The translations under genes and the position numbers were made by a program. A DNA stretch of 64,000 nucleotides from Gillisia xinjiangensis. GTDB lineage: Bacteria; Bacteroidota; Bacteroidia; Flavobacteriales; Flavobacteriaceae. This document shows, piece by piece, positions 16,144 to 25,331 of the stretch. Position 1 is the stretch's first letter. The number at the start of each line of letters is the position of its first letter. The notes beneath the pieces are model-generated. The model was given only the letters and a program-made list of their open reading frames with translations. It ran no database searches and was not told the DNA's origin. The stretch spans positions 372,001 to 436,000 of the forward strand of contig NZ_JBKAHK010000003.1 of NCBI RefSeq assembly GCF_046298265.1, read 5' to 3'.

Positions 16144-17943
16144 TTAATTTATTTTATTTCTCTTACGTTCATTTTCGGTAAGATAGATCTTACGCAAACG
16201 AATATGTTTTGGAGTTACCTCTACATACTCATCTTTCTGAATATATTCTAAAGCTTCTTCCAAAGAGAATTTTATTGCCGGAACAATTTTCGCTTTATCA
16301 TCTGCCCCAGAAGAACGTACGTTCGACATTTTCTTTGTCTTGGTAATATTCACGGCCATATCATCCTGACGTGAGTTTTCACCAATAACCTGACCTTCGT
16401 AAATATCTTCACCCGGATCCACAAAGAACTTTCCTCTATCCTGTAATTTATCGATAGAATAAGGAATCGCTTTTCCTCTTTCCATAGAAACTAAAGATCC
16501 ATTCTGGCGTTCCGGAATCCCTCCTTTTAACGGCTGGTATTCCTTAAAACGGTGTGACATAATAGCCTCACCTGCAGTTGCTGTAAGCAAGTTATTTCTT
16601 AATCCTATAATTCCACGAGATGGGATCATGAATTGAATAGTCATACGGTCACCTTTAGCTTCCATACTTGTCATCTCTCCTTTTCTAATTGAAACCATTT
16701 CAACAGCTTTTCCTGAAACAGTTTCCGGAAGATCGATCGTCATCTCTTCAACCGGCTCACACTTAACACCATCTATTTCCTTGATGATAACCTGTGGCTG
16801 ACCAATTTGAAGTTCGTATCCTTCTCTTCTCATTGTTTCAATAAGAACAGATAAGTGAAGTACCCCACGACCAAATACCATAAATTTATCAGCACTGTCT
16901 GTAGGTTCAACTTTTAATGCAAGGTTCTTTTCCAGTTCCTTAGCCAAACGCTCTCTAATATGTCTGGATGTTACAAATTTTCCGTCCTGGCCAAAGAATG
17001 GAGAATCGTTAATTGTGAAAAGCATACTCATAGTAGGCTCATCTATAGCGATAGTTTTTAATCCTTCAGGATTTTCAAGATCGGCAACAGTATCTCCAAT
17101 TTCGAAACCTTCCAAACCAACGATCGCACAAATATCTCCCGCTTCAACTTCTTCTATCTTTCTTCTTCCTAATCCTTCAAAGGTGTGAAGTTCCTTAATT
17201 CTGGTTTTCCTGATACTTCCATCACGTTTCACCAATGAAACCTGCATTCCTTCTTTCAAAATACCTCTTTGTAATCTCCCAATAGCAATTCGTCCTGTAA
17301 AAGATGAAAAGTCTAAGGAAGTGATCAACATTTGAGTGGTTCCTTCTTCAATTTTTGGAGATTCAATATGTTCCAAAACCATATCTAATAATGGTTCAAT
17401 ATTCTCTGTTTGATTTCTCCAATCGTCACTCATCCAGTTATTTTTAGCTGAACCGTAAACGGTTGGAAAATCAAGTTGCCATTCTTCAGCCCCTAATTCA
17501 AACATCAAATCGAAAACTTTCTCATGAACTTCTTCAGGAGTACAGTTTTCTTTATCTACTTTATTGATAACTACACAAGGCTTCAACCCAAGATCGATCG
17601 CTTTCTGAAGCACGAAACGTGTTTGTGGCATTGGCCCTTCAAAAGCATCAACTAATAGAAGAACACCATCTGCCATATTTAACACCCGCTCTACTTCTCC
17701 ACCAAAATCGGCGTGACCAGGAGTATCAATAATATTAATTTTTGTGTCTTTGTATACTACAGAAACGTTTTTAGAAGTAATTGTAATACCACGTTCTCTT
17801 TCAAGATCATTATTATCCAGAATTAGATCGCCCGTATTTTCGTTGTCACGAAAAAGTTGACAGTGGTACATGATTTTATCAACCAGGGTAGTTTTACCGT
17901 GGTCAACGTGTGCGATAATCGCGATATTTTTAGTAGCTTTCAT
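16144..17943 (-). CDS. typA: Translational GTPase TypA/BipA
   Basis: The full-length, 599-residue ribosome-binding GTPase is related to EF-G. G1 is AHVDHGKTTL (residues 11-20), the switch I region contains RERGITI, G3 is DTPGHADFGG and G4 is NKVDK. EF-G-like domains III and V follow, and the C-terminal domain specific to BipA ends with the basic KKIYLTENERKRNK-type tail. The protein assists 50S assembly and stress or cold adaptation. A TACCTTTG promoter box lies just upstream. Confidence 0.95.
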   Translation of the reverse strand: MKATKNIAIIAHVDHGKTTLVDKIMYHCQLFRDNENTGDLILDNNDLERERGITITSKNVSVVYKDTKINIIDTPGHADFGGEVERVLNMADGVLLLVDAFEGPMPQTRFVLQKAIDLGLKPCVVINKVDKENCTPEEVHEKVFDLMFELGAEEWQLDFPTVYGSAKNNWMSDDWRNQTENIEPLLDMVLEHIESPKIEEGTTQMLITSLDFSSFTGRIAIGRLQRGILKEGMQVSLVKRDGSIRKTRIKELHTFEGLGRRKIEEVEAGDICAIVGLEGFEIGDTVADLENPEGLKTIAIDEPTMSMLFTINDSPFFGQDGKFVTSRHIRERLAKELEKNLALKVEPTDSADKFMVFGRGVLHLSVLIETMRREGYELQIGQPQVIIKEIDGVKCEPVEEMTIDLPETVSGKAVEMVSIRKGEMTSMEAKGDRMTIQFMIPSRGIIGLRNNLLTATAGEAIMSHRFKEYQPLKGGIPERQNGSLVSMERGKAIPYSIDKLQDRGKFFVDPGEDIYEGQVIGENSRQDDMAVNITKTKKMSNVRSSGADDKAKIVPAIKFSLEEALEYIQKDEYVEVTPKHIRLRKIYLTENERKRNKIN

Positions 17944-17968
17944 AATAAACGCCTCATTTTTAAGGCTG

Positions 17969-17976
17969 CAAAGGTA
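17969..17976 (-). promoter_or_regulatory. -7 box for typA
   Basis: TACCTTTG on the minus strand, the same form as the CBS-like gene promoter, about 26 nt before the ATG. Confidence 0.6.
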
Positions 17977-18402
17977 CTCCTATTTTTCTCGAAAATACCA
18001 TACTTCTTAAATATTCTTGATTTACATCAAAAATACGTACACAACTAACAATGAAGATGTTACAAAATAGTGTCGGGGAAATAATCTTTTAAATTGCTCA
18101 ACTAACCAACAAAACCATTTTCAGATTGATTTTTCTCTATTATGGAAATAATTATAAAAAATTTTATTCAACTGCCATTTTTACATCACCAAAAAATAGA
18201 TTTACAAACCATGTAAAATACAGTTTCAGTTCTGTTAGTACCAGAAGATTACAAGGAAACAATGAAATTTAGAAGGTCTATTGATGCTATTAATTTCCCT
18301 CATTATATAATAATATCATAGATAAAAAATAATGGGAAGCAAAAATATTTTAACCCGCCTCCGAAATGGATTTTGCATTAAACAGGTAAAATGTCTTCTG
18401 TT
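17977..18402. other. Long AT-rich intergenic region, no gene found
   Basis: About 430 bp between typA and the DinB gene has no credible reading frame, hairpin terminator or RNA gene. A short frame on the plus strand (17857-18048) only mirrors the start of typA. Confidence 0.5.
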
Positions 18403-18888
18403 TTAATTTTCATCTGCAGAAGGCCCGTAGGTAGAAGGCACAGGAATATCCAACAATCTAAAATAAACACCCATTTGTGCTCTATGATGTGGTAATTGAT
18501 TTAAAACCATGGTTCGCAAAACTTCAATCCGTGGCATGTCCATTACCGTTTCTCCGCCCACGATCATTTTCCAGTTCTTTTGATATTCGGAATCTTCTTT
18601 TTTCAAGGATTCTTGGGCTTCCGAAGCATTTTTCTTTAAAGTCGCTATTAACTCTTCAACCGATTTTAACTTTGGTGATTCATAACTATCCATATTCATC
18701 TCTTCCATCTCCATAGCTCCTGTGATCCAACCAGGGATTTCTGCTAAATGATTCCCAAGCTCTAAAAGGCTCATGGATTTATTGTGAGGTTTCCAACCCA
18801 ATTTATCTTCAGGGATTCTCTTTAAAAATTTCTCGGTAAGCATTACTTCATGTTGTAATTCGGGCACTAATAACTCTTGAATTCTCAT
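18403..18888 (-). CDS. DinB-family protein
   Basis: The 161-residue four-helix protein of the DinB/YfiT superfamily carries the probable metal-binding histidines H48 (LGNHLAE) and the pair in NQLPHHRAQ near residue 139. The block WKPHNKSMSLLELGNHLAE is characteristic. Members include thiol-dependent transferases for small thiols and damage-inducible proteins; the specific reaction cannot be told. The ATG at 18888 is preferred over 18930 because the family begins MRIQELL-like. Confidence 0.85.
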   Translation of the reverse strand: MRIQELLVPELQHEVMLTEKFLKRIPEDKLGWKPHNKSMSLLELGNHLAEIPGWITGAMEMEEMNMDSYESPKLKSVEELIATLKKNASEAQESLKKEDSEYQKNWKMIVGGETVMDMPRIEVLRTMVLNQLPHHRAQMGVYFRLLDIPVPSTYGPSADEN

Positions 18889-19017
18889 AATATTATGGTG
18901 TTTTAAGTTAGCTGGTGATTTAAGATACAATTAATTTATTTTTTAAAATTTAAAACGGTTTTTTATTTTCTACTTGAATTCCCGTATTTTTGAATGTCTT
19001 TACATATTGAATTCCTT

Positions 19018-19025
19018 TATCTTTG
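19018..19025 (+). promoter_or_regulatory. -7 box for kdsA
   Basis: TATCTTTG on the plus strand followed by GC, about 20 nt before the ATG at 19045. A TTG lies 25 bp upstream (18990-18992), slightly beyond the usual spacing. Confidence 0.5.
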
Positions 19026-19044
19026 CGCACATCAACGACAACCT

Positions 19045-19863
19045 ATGAAAATCGAAAAAATCCCACAAATTCAACATATCAATTCCAATAACTTCTTCCT
19101 TTTAGCAGGTCCCTGCGCCATTGAAGGCGAAGAAATGGCGCTGAGAATTGCTGAAAAAGTTCTGGAAATCACCGATAAACTGCAAATCCCTTATGTTTTT
19201 AAAGGTTCCTTTAAAAAGGCAAACCGAAGCCGGATTGACAGTTTTAGCGGGATTGGGGATGAAAAAGCCTTAAAAATTCTTCGGAAAGTTTCGGAAACCT
19301 TTAAAATCCCAACCGTTACAGATATTCATGAGGTAAGTGACGCAGCTATGGCAGCCGAATATGTGGATATCCTGCAAATCCCGGCCTTCCTGGTGCGCCA
19401 AACCGATCTTGTTGTAGCAGCAGCAAATACCGGAAAAGTGGTAAACCTTAAGAAAGGGCAGTTTATGAGTCCTGAAAGCATGAAACACGCCGTGGCCAAA
19501 GTAACCGATAGTCATAATGAACAGGTAATGATCACAGATCGCGGCACGATGTTCGGGTACCAGGATATGATCGTGGATTTTCGCGGAATTCCTACGATGC
19601 GGGAATATGCTCCTGTTGTCCTTGACGTTACGCATTCCCTTCAGCAACCCAACCAAAGCAGCGGGGTAACAGGCGGAAGACCGGATATGATAGAAACAAT
19701 TGCCAGAGCGGGAATCGTGAACAATGTGGATGGATTGTTCATAGAGACACATTATGATTTGGGGGTGGCAAAAAGTGATGCCGCAAATATGCTGGATTTG
19801 AAATATCTGGAAAAATTACTAATTCATTTGACTGCAATCAGGAAGACGGTTAATTCATTTTAA
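19045..19863 (+). CDS. kdsA: 3-deoxy-8-phosphooctulonate synthase (Kdo8P synthase)
   Basis: This 272-residue enzyme condenses phosphoenolpyruvate with arabinose 5-phosphate to make Kdo-8-phosphate for the lipopolysaccharide core. Signatures are LAGPCAIEG, FKGSFKKANRSR, TDIHE, QIPAFLVRQTDL, KKGQFMSPE, ITDRGTMFGYQDMIVDFR and the C-terminal ETH..LGVAKSD. The Asn in KKANRS versus a Cys in the PCAIE block helps classify metal dependence, but I do not assign it. The start at 19045 is preferred over 18994 because it matches the family and follows the promoter box. Confidence 0.93.
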   Translation: MKIEKIPQIQHINSNNFFLLAGPCAIEGEEMALRIAEKVLEITDKLQIPYVFKGSFKKANRSRIDSFSGIGDEKALKILRKVSETFKIPTVTDIHEVSDAAMAAEYVDILQIPAFLVRQTDLVVAAANTGKVVNLKKGQFMSPESMKHAVAKVTDSHNEQVMITDRGTMFGYQDMIVDFRGIPTMREYAPVVLDVTHSLQQPNQSSGVTGGRPDMIETIARAGIVNNVDGLFIETHYDLGVAKSDAANMLDLKYLEKLLIHLTAIRKTVNSF

Positions 19864-20082
19864 CTCGAATCTCACAGGGTCTTAATAACCCAGGATTCCG
19901 ATATAATTTGTTGGTTTCCTTCAAAGGCCCAAGCCCCCTGTTTGTTGCTTTTATTATATATTATTCTTGTGTCACATGATTTCTTTGAGAAAATCGAAAA
20001 TTCTGTTAGAACATCATTTGTTAAATTTCTGAAATTTTATTTTTTATTAATAAATAAACCCTTGTTTAATTTAAATCACTAT

Positions 20083-21234
20083 ATGTTCGAAAAAATTACT
20101 CAATTACAAATCTCTAAAACTGCTTGTCTTGCAGTTTTGGCTTTACTGCTCGCATTTCCTTTGATGGCTCAGGAAAAACCGGAACTCAAAATTGGCGGAG
20201 CTTTACGTTTCAACTATAACTTATCTTCCTGGAAAGAAGGTCAGAAAAATCGCGGTGGAGATTTTGGATACGACATGTTCCGTATGAATGCCGAAGCTGC
20301 TTATAAAGGAATATTTCTGAATGTAGAATACAGATTATATTCTGAAGGTTTTGGTGGTGGATTCCTGAAGCAGGGATGGTTAGGTTACAATTTCAATGAA
20401 CTGGATCAAATCCATATTGGTTTAACCCAGGTTCCTTTTGGAATTCAGCAATACAACTCCCACAACTGGTTTTTCAATCTTACATATTACATGGGAATGG
20501 AAGACGACCATGATATGGGTGTGAAATATATGCATTCAGGAGAAAAATTTGAATATCAACTGGCATTCTTCAAAAATGCGGAAGAATTAAGGTTTGGCAA
20601 CAATACCGAAACTTCTCCTAACCGATATTCTTATGATATCACAGGAAGGAACAAAGAAGTAAATCAATTCAATGGAAAATTTATTTATAAATTTGGAGAA
20701 GCGTCTGCAAACAGGTTGGGTGTTTCCCTGCAATATGGCGGCCTGTATAATCTGGATACCGAAGAAATGGGAGATCACGCTGCTTTTGCCGCTCATTATG
20801 AGATAACCAAAGGGAAATGGAATGGAAAAGCACAATTTATTAGCGCCTCCCATAACCCGGAGAATGCCGAAGGAGAATCTACAGATGTTGTTAAGATGGC
20901 TGCTTATGGAGCTCCATATGAAGTTGCTGCCGATTTTAATATGTATTCTTTGGCGATCTCCAGAAATGTTCCGGTAACCTGGGGGCCTGTTTCAAATTTG
21001 CAGTTTTATAATGATTTTGCTTTTATGCAGAAAAAAGCACCCGGATTTACAGATTCCTATATGAATGTTACCGGAGTTTTAGTCTCGGCGGGAAGTGTAT
21101 ATACATATATTGATTATGCCGCAGGATACAATCATTCCTGGTTAGGCGGGAATTTTGTGGACGATTTCTCCAAAGGAAATCCGGATGCCAAATGGGAAGC
21201 AAGGTTTAATATAAATATTGGCTATTATTTTTAG
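20083..21234 (+). CDS. Outer-membrane porin-like beta-barrel
   Basis: The 383-residue protein has a signal peptide (cleavage after LMAQ near residue 26) and a beta-barrel ending in INIGYYF, with the terminal aromatic typical of outer-membrane proteins. Repeated strands such as GGALRFNYN, FLNVEYRLYSEGFGGGF and FEYQLAFFKNAEE resemble substrate-specific porins. It is 71 bp upstream of a BCCT transporter gene on the same strand, so it may let the same solute through the outer membrane. That link is inference from position. The longer open frame to 19942 lacks a signal peptide at its start. Confidence 0.75.
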   Translation: MFEKITQLQISKTACLAVLALLLAFPLMAQEKPELKIGGALRFNYNLSSWKEGQKNRGGDFGYDMFRMNAEAAYKGIFLNVEYRLYSEGFGGGFLKQGWLGYNFNELDQIHIGLTQVPFGIQQYNSHNWFFNLTYYMGMEDDHDMGVKYMHSGEKFEYQLAFFKNAEELRFGNNTETSPNRYSYDITGRNKEVNQFNGKFIYKFGEASANRLGVSLQYGGLYNLDTEEMGDHAAFAAHYEITKGKWNGKAQFISASHNPENAEGESTDVVKMAAYGAPYEVAADFNMYSLAISRNVPVTWGPVSNLQFYNDFAFMQKKAPGFTDSYMNVTGVLVSAGSVYTYIDYAAGYNHSWLGGNFVDDFSKGNPDAKWEARFNINIGYYF

Positions 21235-21305
21235 AATTTATATATAATACAGAGGTTTTTAAAACCCTCAAAGAATTAAAATCACAACAATAAACAACAA
21301 GTTTT

Positions 21306-22928
21306 ATGGCTAAGAAGATTATAAGAAGTGATGAGAAAAAATCCATTTTTGGATTGCAGGTAAATGGCCCCGTGTTTTTCACATCAGCTATTACTGTCAT
21401 CATAATAATAACATTAACCCTGATGTTTAAAAGCGGGGCAGAAGAATATTTTACAGCAACCCAGGATTTTGTCGCAAATAAGGCGGGATGGTTTTTCATT
21501 TTAAGCGTAAATATTTTTCTGATTTTTATGATTTATCTGGCTTTCAGCAAATTTGGACAATTAAGAATTGGAGGACAAGGCGCGAAACCTGAATTTAAAA
21601 CTATTTCCTGGTTTGCGATGCTCTTTAGTGCTGGAATGGGAATTGGATTATTGTTTTGGAGTATTTCCGAACCGATTTATCATTTTTTGAGTCCACCGAT
21701 GGCCGAAGGCGGAACTGCCGAAGCAGCCAAGGAAGCTATGAGGTTTACCTTTTTACACTGGGGTTTTCACGCCTGGGCCGTTTATGCATTGGTAGGATTA
21801 TCCCTGGCGTATTTCACTTATTCCCGGGGACTTCCACTTACAATAAGATCGATTTTTTATCCGTTTTTGGGAGATAAAATTTATGGAAAAATTGGAGATG
21901 CCATAGACATCTTTGCTGTACTCGCCACTTTATTTGGTCTTGCCACTTCTTTAGGACTGGGCGTTCAACAAATTGCAGCAGGTCTAAATCACCTCTTCGG
22001 AATAGATAGTGGTGTACAAACTCAAATTATGCTAATTGGAGGCATAACCTTAATTGCCACTGTTTCGGTGGTTTTGGGAGTAGATAAAGGGGTAAGGGTT
22101 TTGAGTGAATGGAATATGAGGATAGCGGTTTTATTTCTTCTTATTGTACTGGTATTAGGACCCACAATCTTTATTTTTAAATCCTTCGTTCAAAATACAG
22201 GGAATTATTTATCCGGTTTTCTTGAAGTTGCAACCTGGACAGAAAGCTACACCGGTTCCAATTGGCAAAATGCCTGGACCGTTTTTTATTGGGGATGGTG
22301 GATTGCCTGGTCACCGTTTGTAGGGATGTTTATTGCCCGTATCTCTAAAGGACGTACCGTACGTGAATTTATTTTGGGTGTTTTATTAGTCCCTTCTATT
22401 GTAACTTTTTTCTGGATCTCAGCTTTTGGAAGCTCAGCGATACACCAGGCGCTTCTTGGAGACGATACTATTATAAATGCTGTGAATGATAATGTAGCCA
22501 CTGCCCTGTTTGTTTTTCTTGAAGATTATCCTTTCGCATTTATTCTAAACATTATTGCTATAATTTTAATTGCAGGATTCTTTGTTACCTCTTCAGATTC
22601 CGGATCTCTGGTAGTAGACAACTTAACCTCCGGGGGGAAAATAGATGCTCCTGTAGGCCAAAGAATCTTTTGGGCCTTTGCCGAAGGTGGTATTGCTGCG
22701 GTTCTTTTAATAGGTGGCGGATTGCAGGCACTTCAAACAGCAACTATAGTAACAGGATTGCCCTTTGCCTTGATTTTAATAATCATGTGCCTTTCACTTT
22801 ATAAAGGTTTAAATGAAGACCTGCAAAAACTAAAAAAGCGGGAATCCCAAAAAGAACTTGAAAATTACGAGGAAGTAATTGCTTCCATCGTTAAAAAACG
22901 AAATGTTAATCAGCAAAAACAACCTTAA
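21306..22928 (+). CDS. BCCT-family betaine/choline/carnitine transporter
   Basis: The 540-residue, roughly 12-helix secondary transporter has the family signature in GWWIAWSPFVGMFIARIS plus GRTVREFI, the GMGIGLLFWSISEPIYHF block in TM3-TM4, and SSDSGSLVVDNLTSGG near TM10. Members import betaine, choline, carnitine or related quaternary compounds with Na+ or H+ as osmoprotectants. A charged C-terminal tail (KKRESQKELENYEEV) may sense ionic strength, as known for BetP. Substrate is not fixed by the sequence. It lies between the porin and a universal stress protein gene. Confidence 0.9.
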   Translation: MAKKIIRSDEKKSIFGLQVNGPVFFTSAITVIIIITLTLMFKSGAEEYFTATQDFVANKAGWFFILSVNIFLIFMIYLAFSKFGQLRIGGQGAKPEFKTISWFAMLFSAGMGIGLLFWSISEPIYHFLSPPMAEGGTAEAAKEAMRFTFLHWGFHAWAVYALVGLSLAYFTYSRGLPLTIRSIFYPFLGDKIYGKIGDAIDIFAVLATLFGLATSLGLGVQQIAAGLNHLFGIDSGVQTQIMLIGGITLIATVSVVLGVDKGVRVLSEWNMRIAVLFLLIVLVLGPTIFIFKSFVQNTGNYLSGFLEVATWTESYTGSNWQNAWTVFYWGWWIAWSPFVGMFIARISKGRTVREFILGVLLVPSIVTFFWISAFGSSAIHQALLGDDTIINAVNDNVATALFVFLEDYPFAFILNIIAIILIAGFFVTSSDSGSLVVDNLTSGGKIDAPVGQRIFWAFAEGGIAAVLLIGGGLQALQTATIVTGLPFALILIIMCLSLYKGLNEDLQKLKKRESQKELENYEEVIASIVKKRNVNQQKQP

Positions 22929-22939
22929 ATAATCTTATA

Positions 22940-23797
22940 ATGACTGAAATAAAAAATATCCTGGTTGCCTTAGACCTTTCAGAAATCGATAGCACATTAA
23001 TTGAGTATGCATCATTTATCGCGGAAACGCTTCAGGTCAAAAAAGTGTACTTTGTACATAATATTAAAAAATATGAGATCTCAGAATTATTTGATGAGCA
23101 GTTAAAAGACCTTAACCTTGATGAAATAATTGGGGATGAGTTAAATGATAAGGTGGAAGAAAAATTCACATCTTCAGCAAAATGGGAGGTCCTTATTTCC
23201 GAAGATCCTTATTCTGAATCCCTCATCAATTATATTGTCAACAAATATGATATTCAACTCGCTTTAATCGGAAATAAAAATAAGATAAATGGTACCGGAG
23301 TTGTTAGCGGAAAATTACTGCGCATGCTTAAATGCAGTCTTCTATCTATTCCTAAAGATGCGAAACCGGTTATTACCAATATTTGGGCTGGAACAGATTT
23401 TTCAAGTGCTTCCAAAAAGGTTTTTGAAGTAGCTGAAAATTTACAGAGAAATACAGGGGCTAAGGTAAAAGCGGTTCACGTTTACAATGTGCCCGTACAA
23501 TTCTCTCCTTATATTCCAAAAGAAAATCTCGACCTGAAGATAGAAAATCATTTAAAGGAAAAATGTGACAAATTCATTAAAAAGATTGGATACAAAAGTG
23601 ACTTATCTACAGAAATTATTCCGGGAAGAGAAAGCGGGGTTGCAGAAAAGCTACGAATCAAAGCTGAAACTTCCAAAGTAGATCTCATTATTGTGGGCGA
23701 CAAAGGTCATAATGTGTTCTCTTCCTTACTTGTAGGAAGCGTTACCGAAGAGCTTTTTAATCAGGATATGGATGTGCCTTTATGGATCGTAAAGTAG
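22940..23797 (+). CDS. Tandem universal stress protein (UspA family)
   Basis: The 285-residue protein has two Usp domains. The first (about 1-140, beginning NILVALDLSEID) lacks a clear ATP-binding loop. The second (about 145-285) keeps one as GDKGHNVFSSLLVGSVTEELF, close to the G2xG9G[S/T] pattern. It begins 11 bp after the BCCT stop, so it is surely in that operon and may modulate the transporter under salt stress. Binding of ATP is inferred for the second domain only. Confidence 0.88.
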   Translation: MTEIKNILVALDLSEIDSTLIEYASFIAETLQVKKVYFVHNIKKYEISELFDEQLKDLNLDEIIGDELNDKVEEKFTSSAKWEVLISEDPYSESLINYIVNKYDIQLALIGNKNKINGTGVVSGKLLRMLKCSLLSIPKDAKPVITNIWAGTDFSSASKKVFEVAENLQRNTGAKVKAVHVYNVPVQFSPYIPKENLDLKIENHLKEKCDKFIKKIGYKSDLSTEIIPGRESGVAEKLRIKAETSKVDLIIVGDKGHNVFSSLLVGSVTEELFNQDMDVPLWIVK

Positions 23798-23827
23798 CAG
23801 ATTCAAACCTAACTTTCACCAAAATAA

Positions 23828-23859
23828 AAACCTCACAGGCCTTTAAGACTGTGAGGTTT
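23828..23859. terminator. AAACCTCACAG hairpin terminator
   Basis: Perfect 11-bp arms AAACCTCACAG/CTGTGAGGTTT lie between the convergent Usp and barrel genes. The minus strand continues with a T5 run. A near-identical hairpin occurs at 25239-25276. Confidence 0.85.
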
Positions 23860-23871
23860 AATTTGCAAGAT

Positions 23872-25179
23872 TTACAGCCTTGTATTTACAACATTATTAA
23901 AAACAGACCCAAAACTGTAACTAAGACCCAGAGATAAAGAGATACCATAAGTTGTAGCCAATTGTCTTTGCTGCAGTAATACATCTTCCAGGGAGGCATC
24001 TACTTTAGGCAGGGATAATTGATCCTTTACATAATCATATCTGGAAGAAAAATCTACCGAAAATCCTTTGAAAACCCTCAATGAAAGTCGGCCATTAACA
24101 GAAACTCTGTATTTACTCAAATCGTGCAAAAAGTGGGAAGCTTCAATACCTGCTCTCACAGATCCCCACGGCTCCAGCACCCGAACCCCAAGTTCAAGGG
24201 ACTGATTATATAAAGATTCTTCCATTTTATTAAAAATGGTTTCTTCAATATACTTGCGATCCAGGTATCCTATGCTATAAGCAATCGTATATTCTTTCCG
24301 CAAGGCCATTTTATAGGGCAGTAAACTATACTCTATAGCCGGAGCTACCCTATATTCAAATTTAATATTTTCGAATGTATTAATATTGATATTTGTAAAT
24401 ACTCCTAGAGACCAGTGATCACTTATACTTCGCACCACCCTGCCCTGGAATCCATCCCTGTTTATAACACTCCTTATCTCTTCCTCATTACGAACGTAAT
24501 CCCGTTGATTATAATTAAAATATGGGCGCAGCCTAATACGCCATACTTCTGTTACATAATCGGCATAAATACCGTATCTAATATCCAGAGAACTTTGACT
24601 GGTTTCTTCTTTAAATGATAGCCCTCCGTATACTTCAAATATCCAATTATTCCAGGGGTCTTCTATTTCTACCTCCTGCACAGGCCGGTTTAAAACTTCT
24701 ATATTGATATAGTCAGCAAGGGAGGTTTGAGCTATAAAAGGGATCAATCCCAGCTCTATCATAGCAGTTAGCCCTCTCCTTTCTTCCTGCTGTGTGTTTA
24801 ATTGAGAAGATGTATAGGAAAGGGTGTTTTCGGTTCCTTCAAATTCTTTTTTACCTATAAAAGATAAAGTAAATAGTCTTCCTCCGCTGCCGGTGGAATT
24901 GTCTGTTATAAAAAGATGTATTTGGGCCAATTGTGGATCACGGGCAAAATTTACATAATTTATTTCCTGACGTATAAAAGAATTATCGCACCTGCTGCAA
25001 TCCAAAAAAACGGAAAGCAGTTCCCCTTGTTGCACTAAAACCTCAGGGATACTATCATTTTTGGTGACCACCTGGCCATAAGCAGGAGGAATAACGAAAA
25101 TAAAAACAAAAAAGATCTTTATCAGAAAGAAATGAGGGAAATTCATCCCAAATCCGTTAATCCTATTTTTACTAAACAT
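23872..25179 (-). CDS. Outer-membrane barrel protein, Bacteroidota family of unknown function
   Basis: The 435-residue protein has a signal peptide (cleavage near AYGQ) and an N-terminal domain of about 110 residues with the motif FLDCSRCDNSFIRQEINYVNFARDP (Cys-x2-Cys). A membrane barrel ends near SLGLSYSFGSVFNNVV. I recognise the C-x2-C...INYVN.ARD..LAQIHL pattern from other Bacteroidota, without a function. A second ATG at 25146 (MNFPHFFL) gives a better signal peptide and may be the true start. It is flanked on both sides by the same AAACCTCACAG hairpin. Confidence 0.72.
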   Translation of the reverse strand: MFSKNRINGFGMNFPHFFLIKIFFVFIFVIPPAYGQVVTKNDSIPEVLVQQGELLSVFLDCSRCDNSFIRQEINYVNFARDPQLAQIHLFITDNSTGSGGRLFTLSFIGKKEFEGTENTLSYTSSQLNTQQEERRGLTAMIELGLIPFIAQTSLADYINIEVLNRPVQEVEIEDPWNNWIFEVYGGLSFKEETSQSSLDIRYGIYADYVTEVWRIRLRPYFNYNQRDYVRNEEEIRSVINRDGFQGRVVRSISDHWSLGVFTNININTFENIKFEYRVAPAIEYSLLPYKMALRKEYTIAYSIGYLDRKYIEETIFNKMEESLYNQSLELGVRVLEPWGSVRAGIEASHFLHDLSKYRVSVNGRLSLRVFKGFSVDFSSRYDYVKDQLSLPKVDASLEDVLLQQRQLATTYGISLSLGLSYSFGSVFNNVVNTRL

Positions 25180-25238
25180 TGTATTTTTTTGAAGAATTAA
25201 AAATAACTTTAAAATATTGAGAACGACATCAAAATTCT

Positions 25239-25276
25239 GTTAAACCTCACAGATCTTCGAGACTGTGAGGTTTAAC
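25239..25276. terminator. Second AAACCTCACAG hairpin
   Basis: Perfect 14-bp arms GTTAAACCTCACAG/CTGTGAGGTTTAAC. It follows the endonuclease/phosphatase gene (minus strand, stop at 25332) but lacks a strong T-run, so it may be a mobile or copied version of the hairpin at 23828. Confidence 0.65.
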
Positions 25277-25331
25277 ATCTATTTTCACCCTACCCATCTG
25301 ATTTTTTTTCAGAAAAAAGAAAATATTTTAA

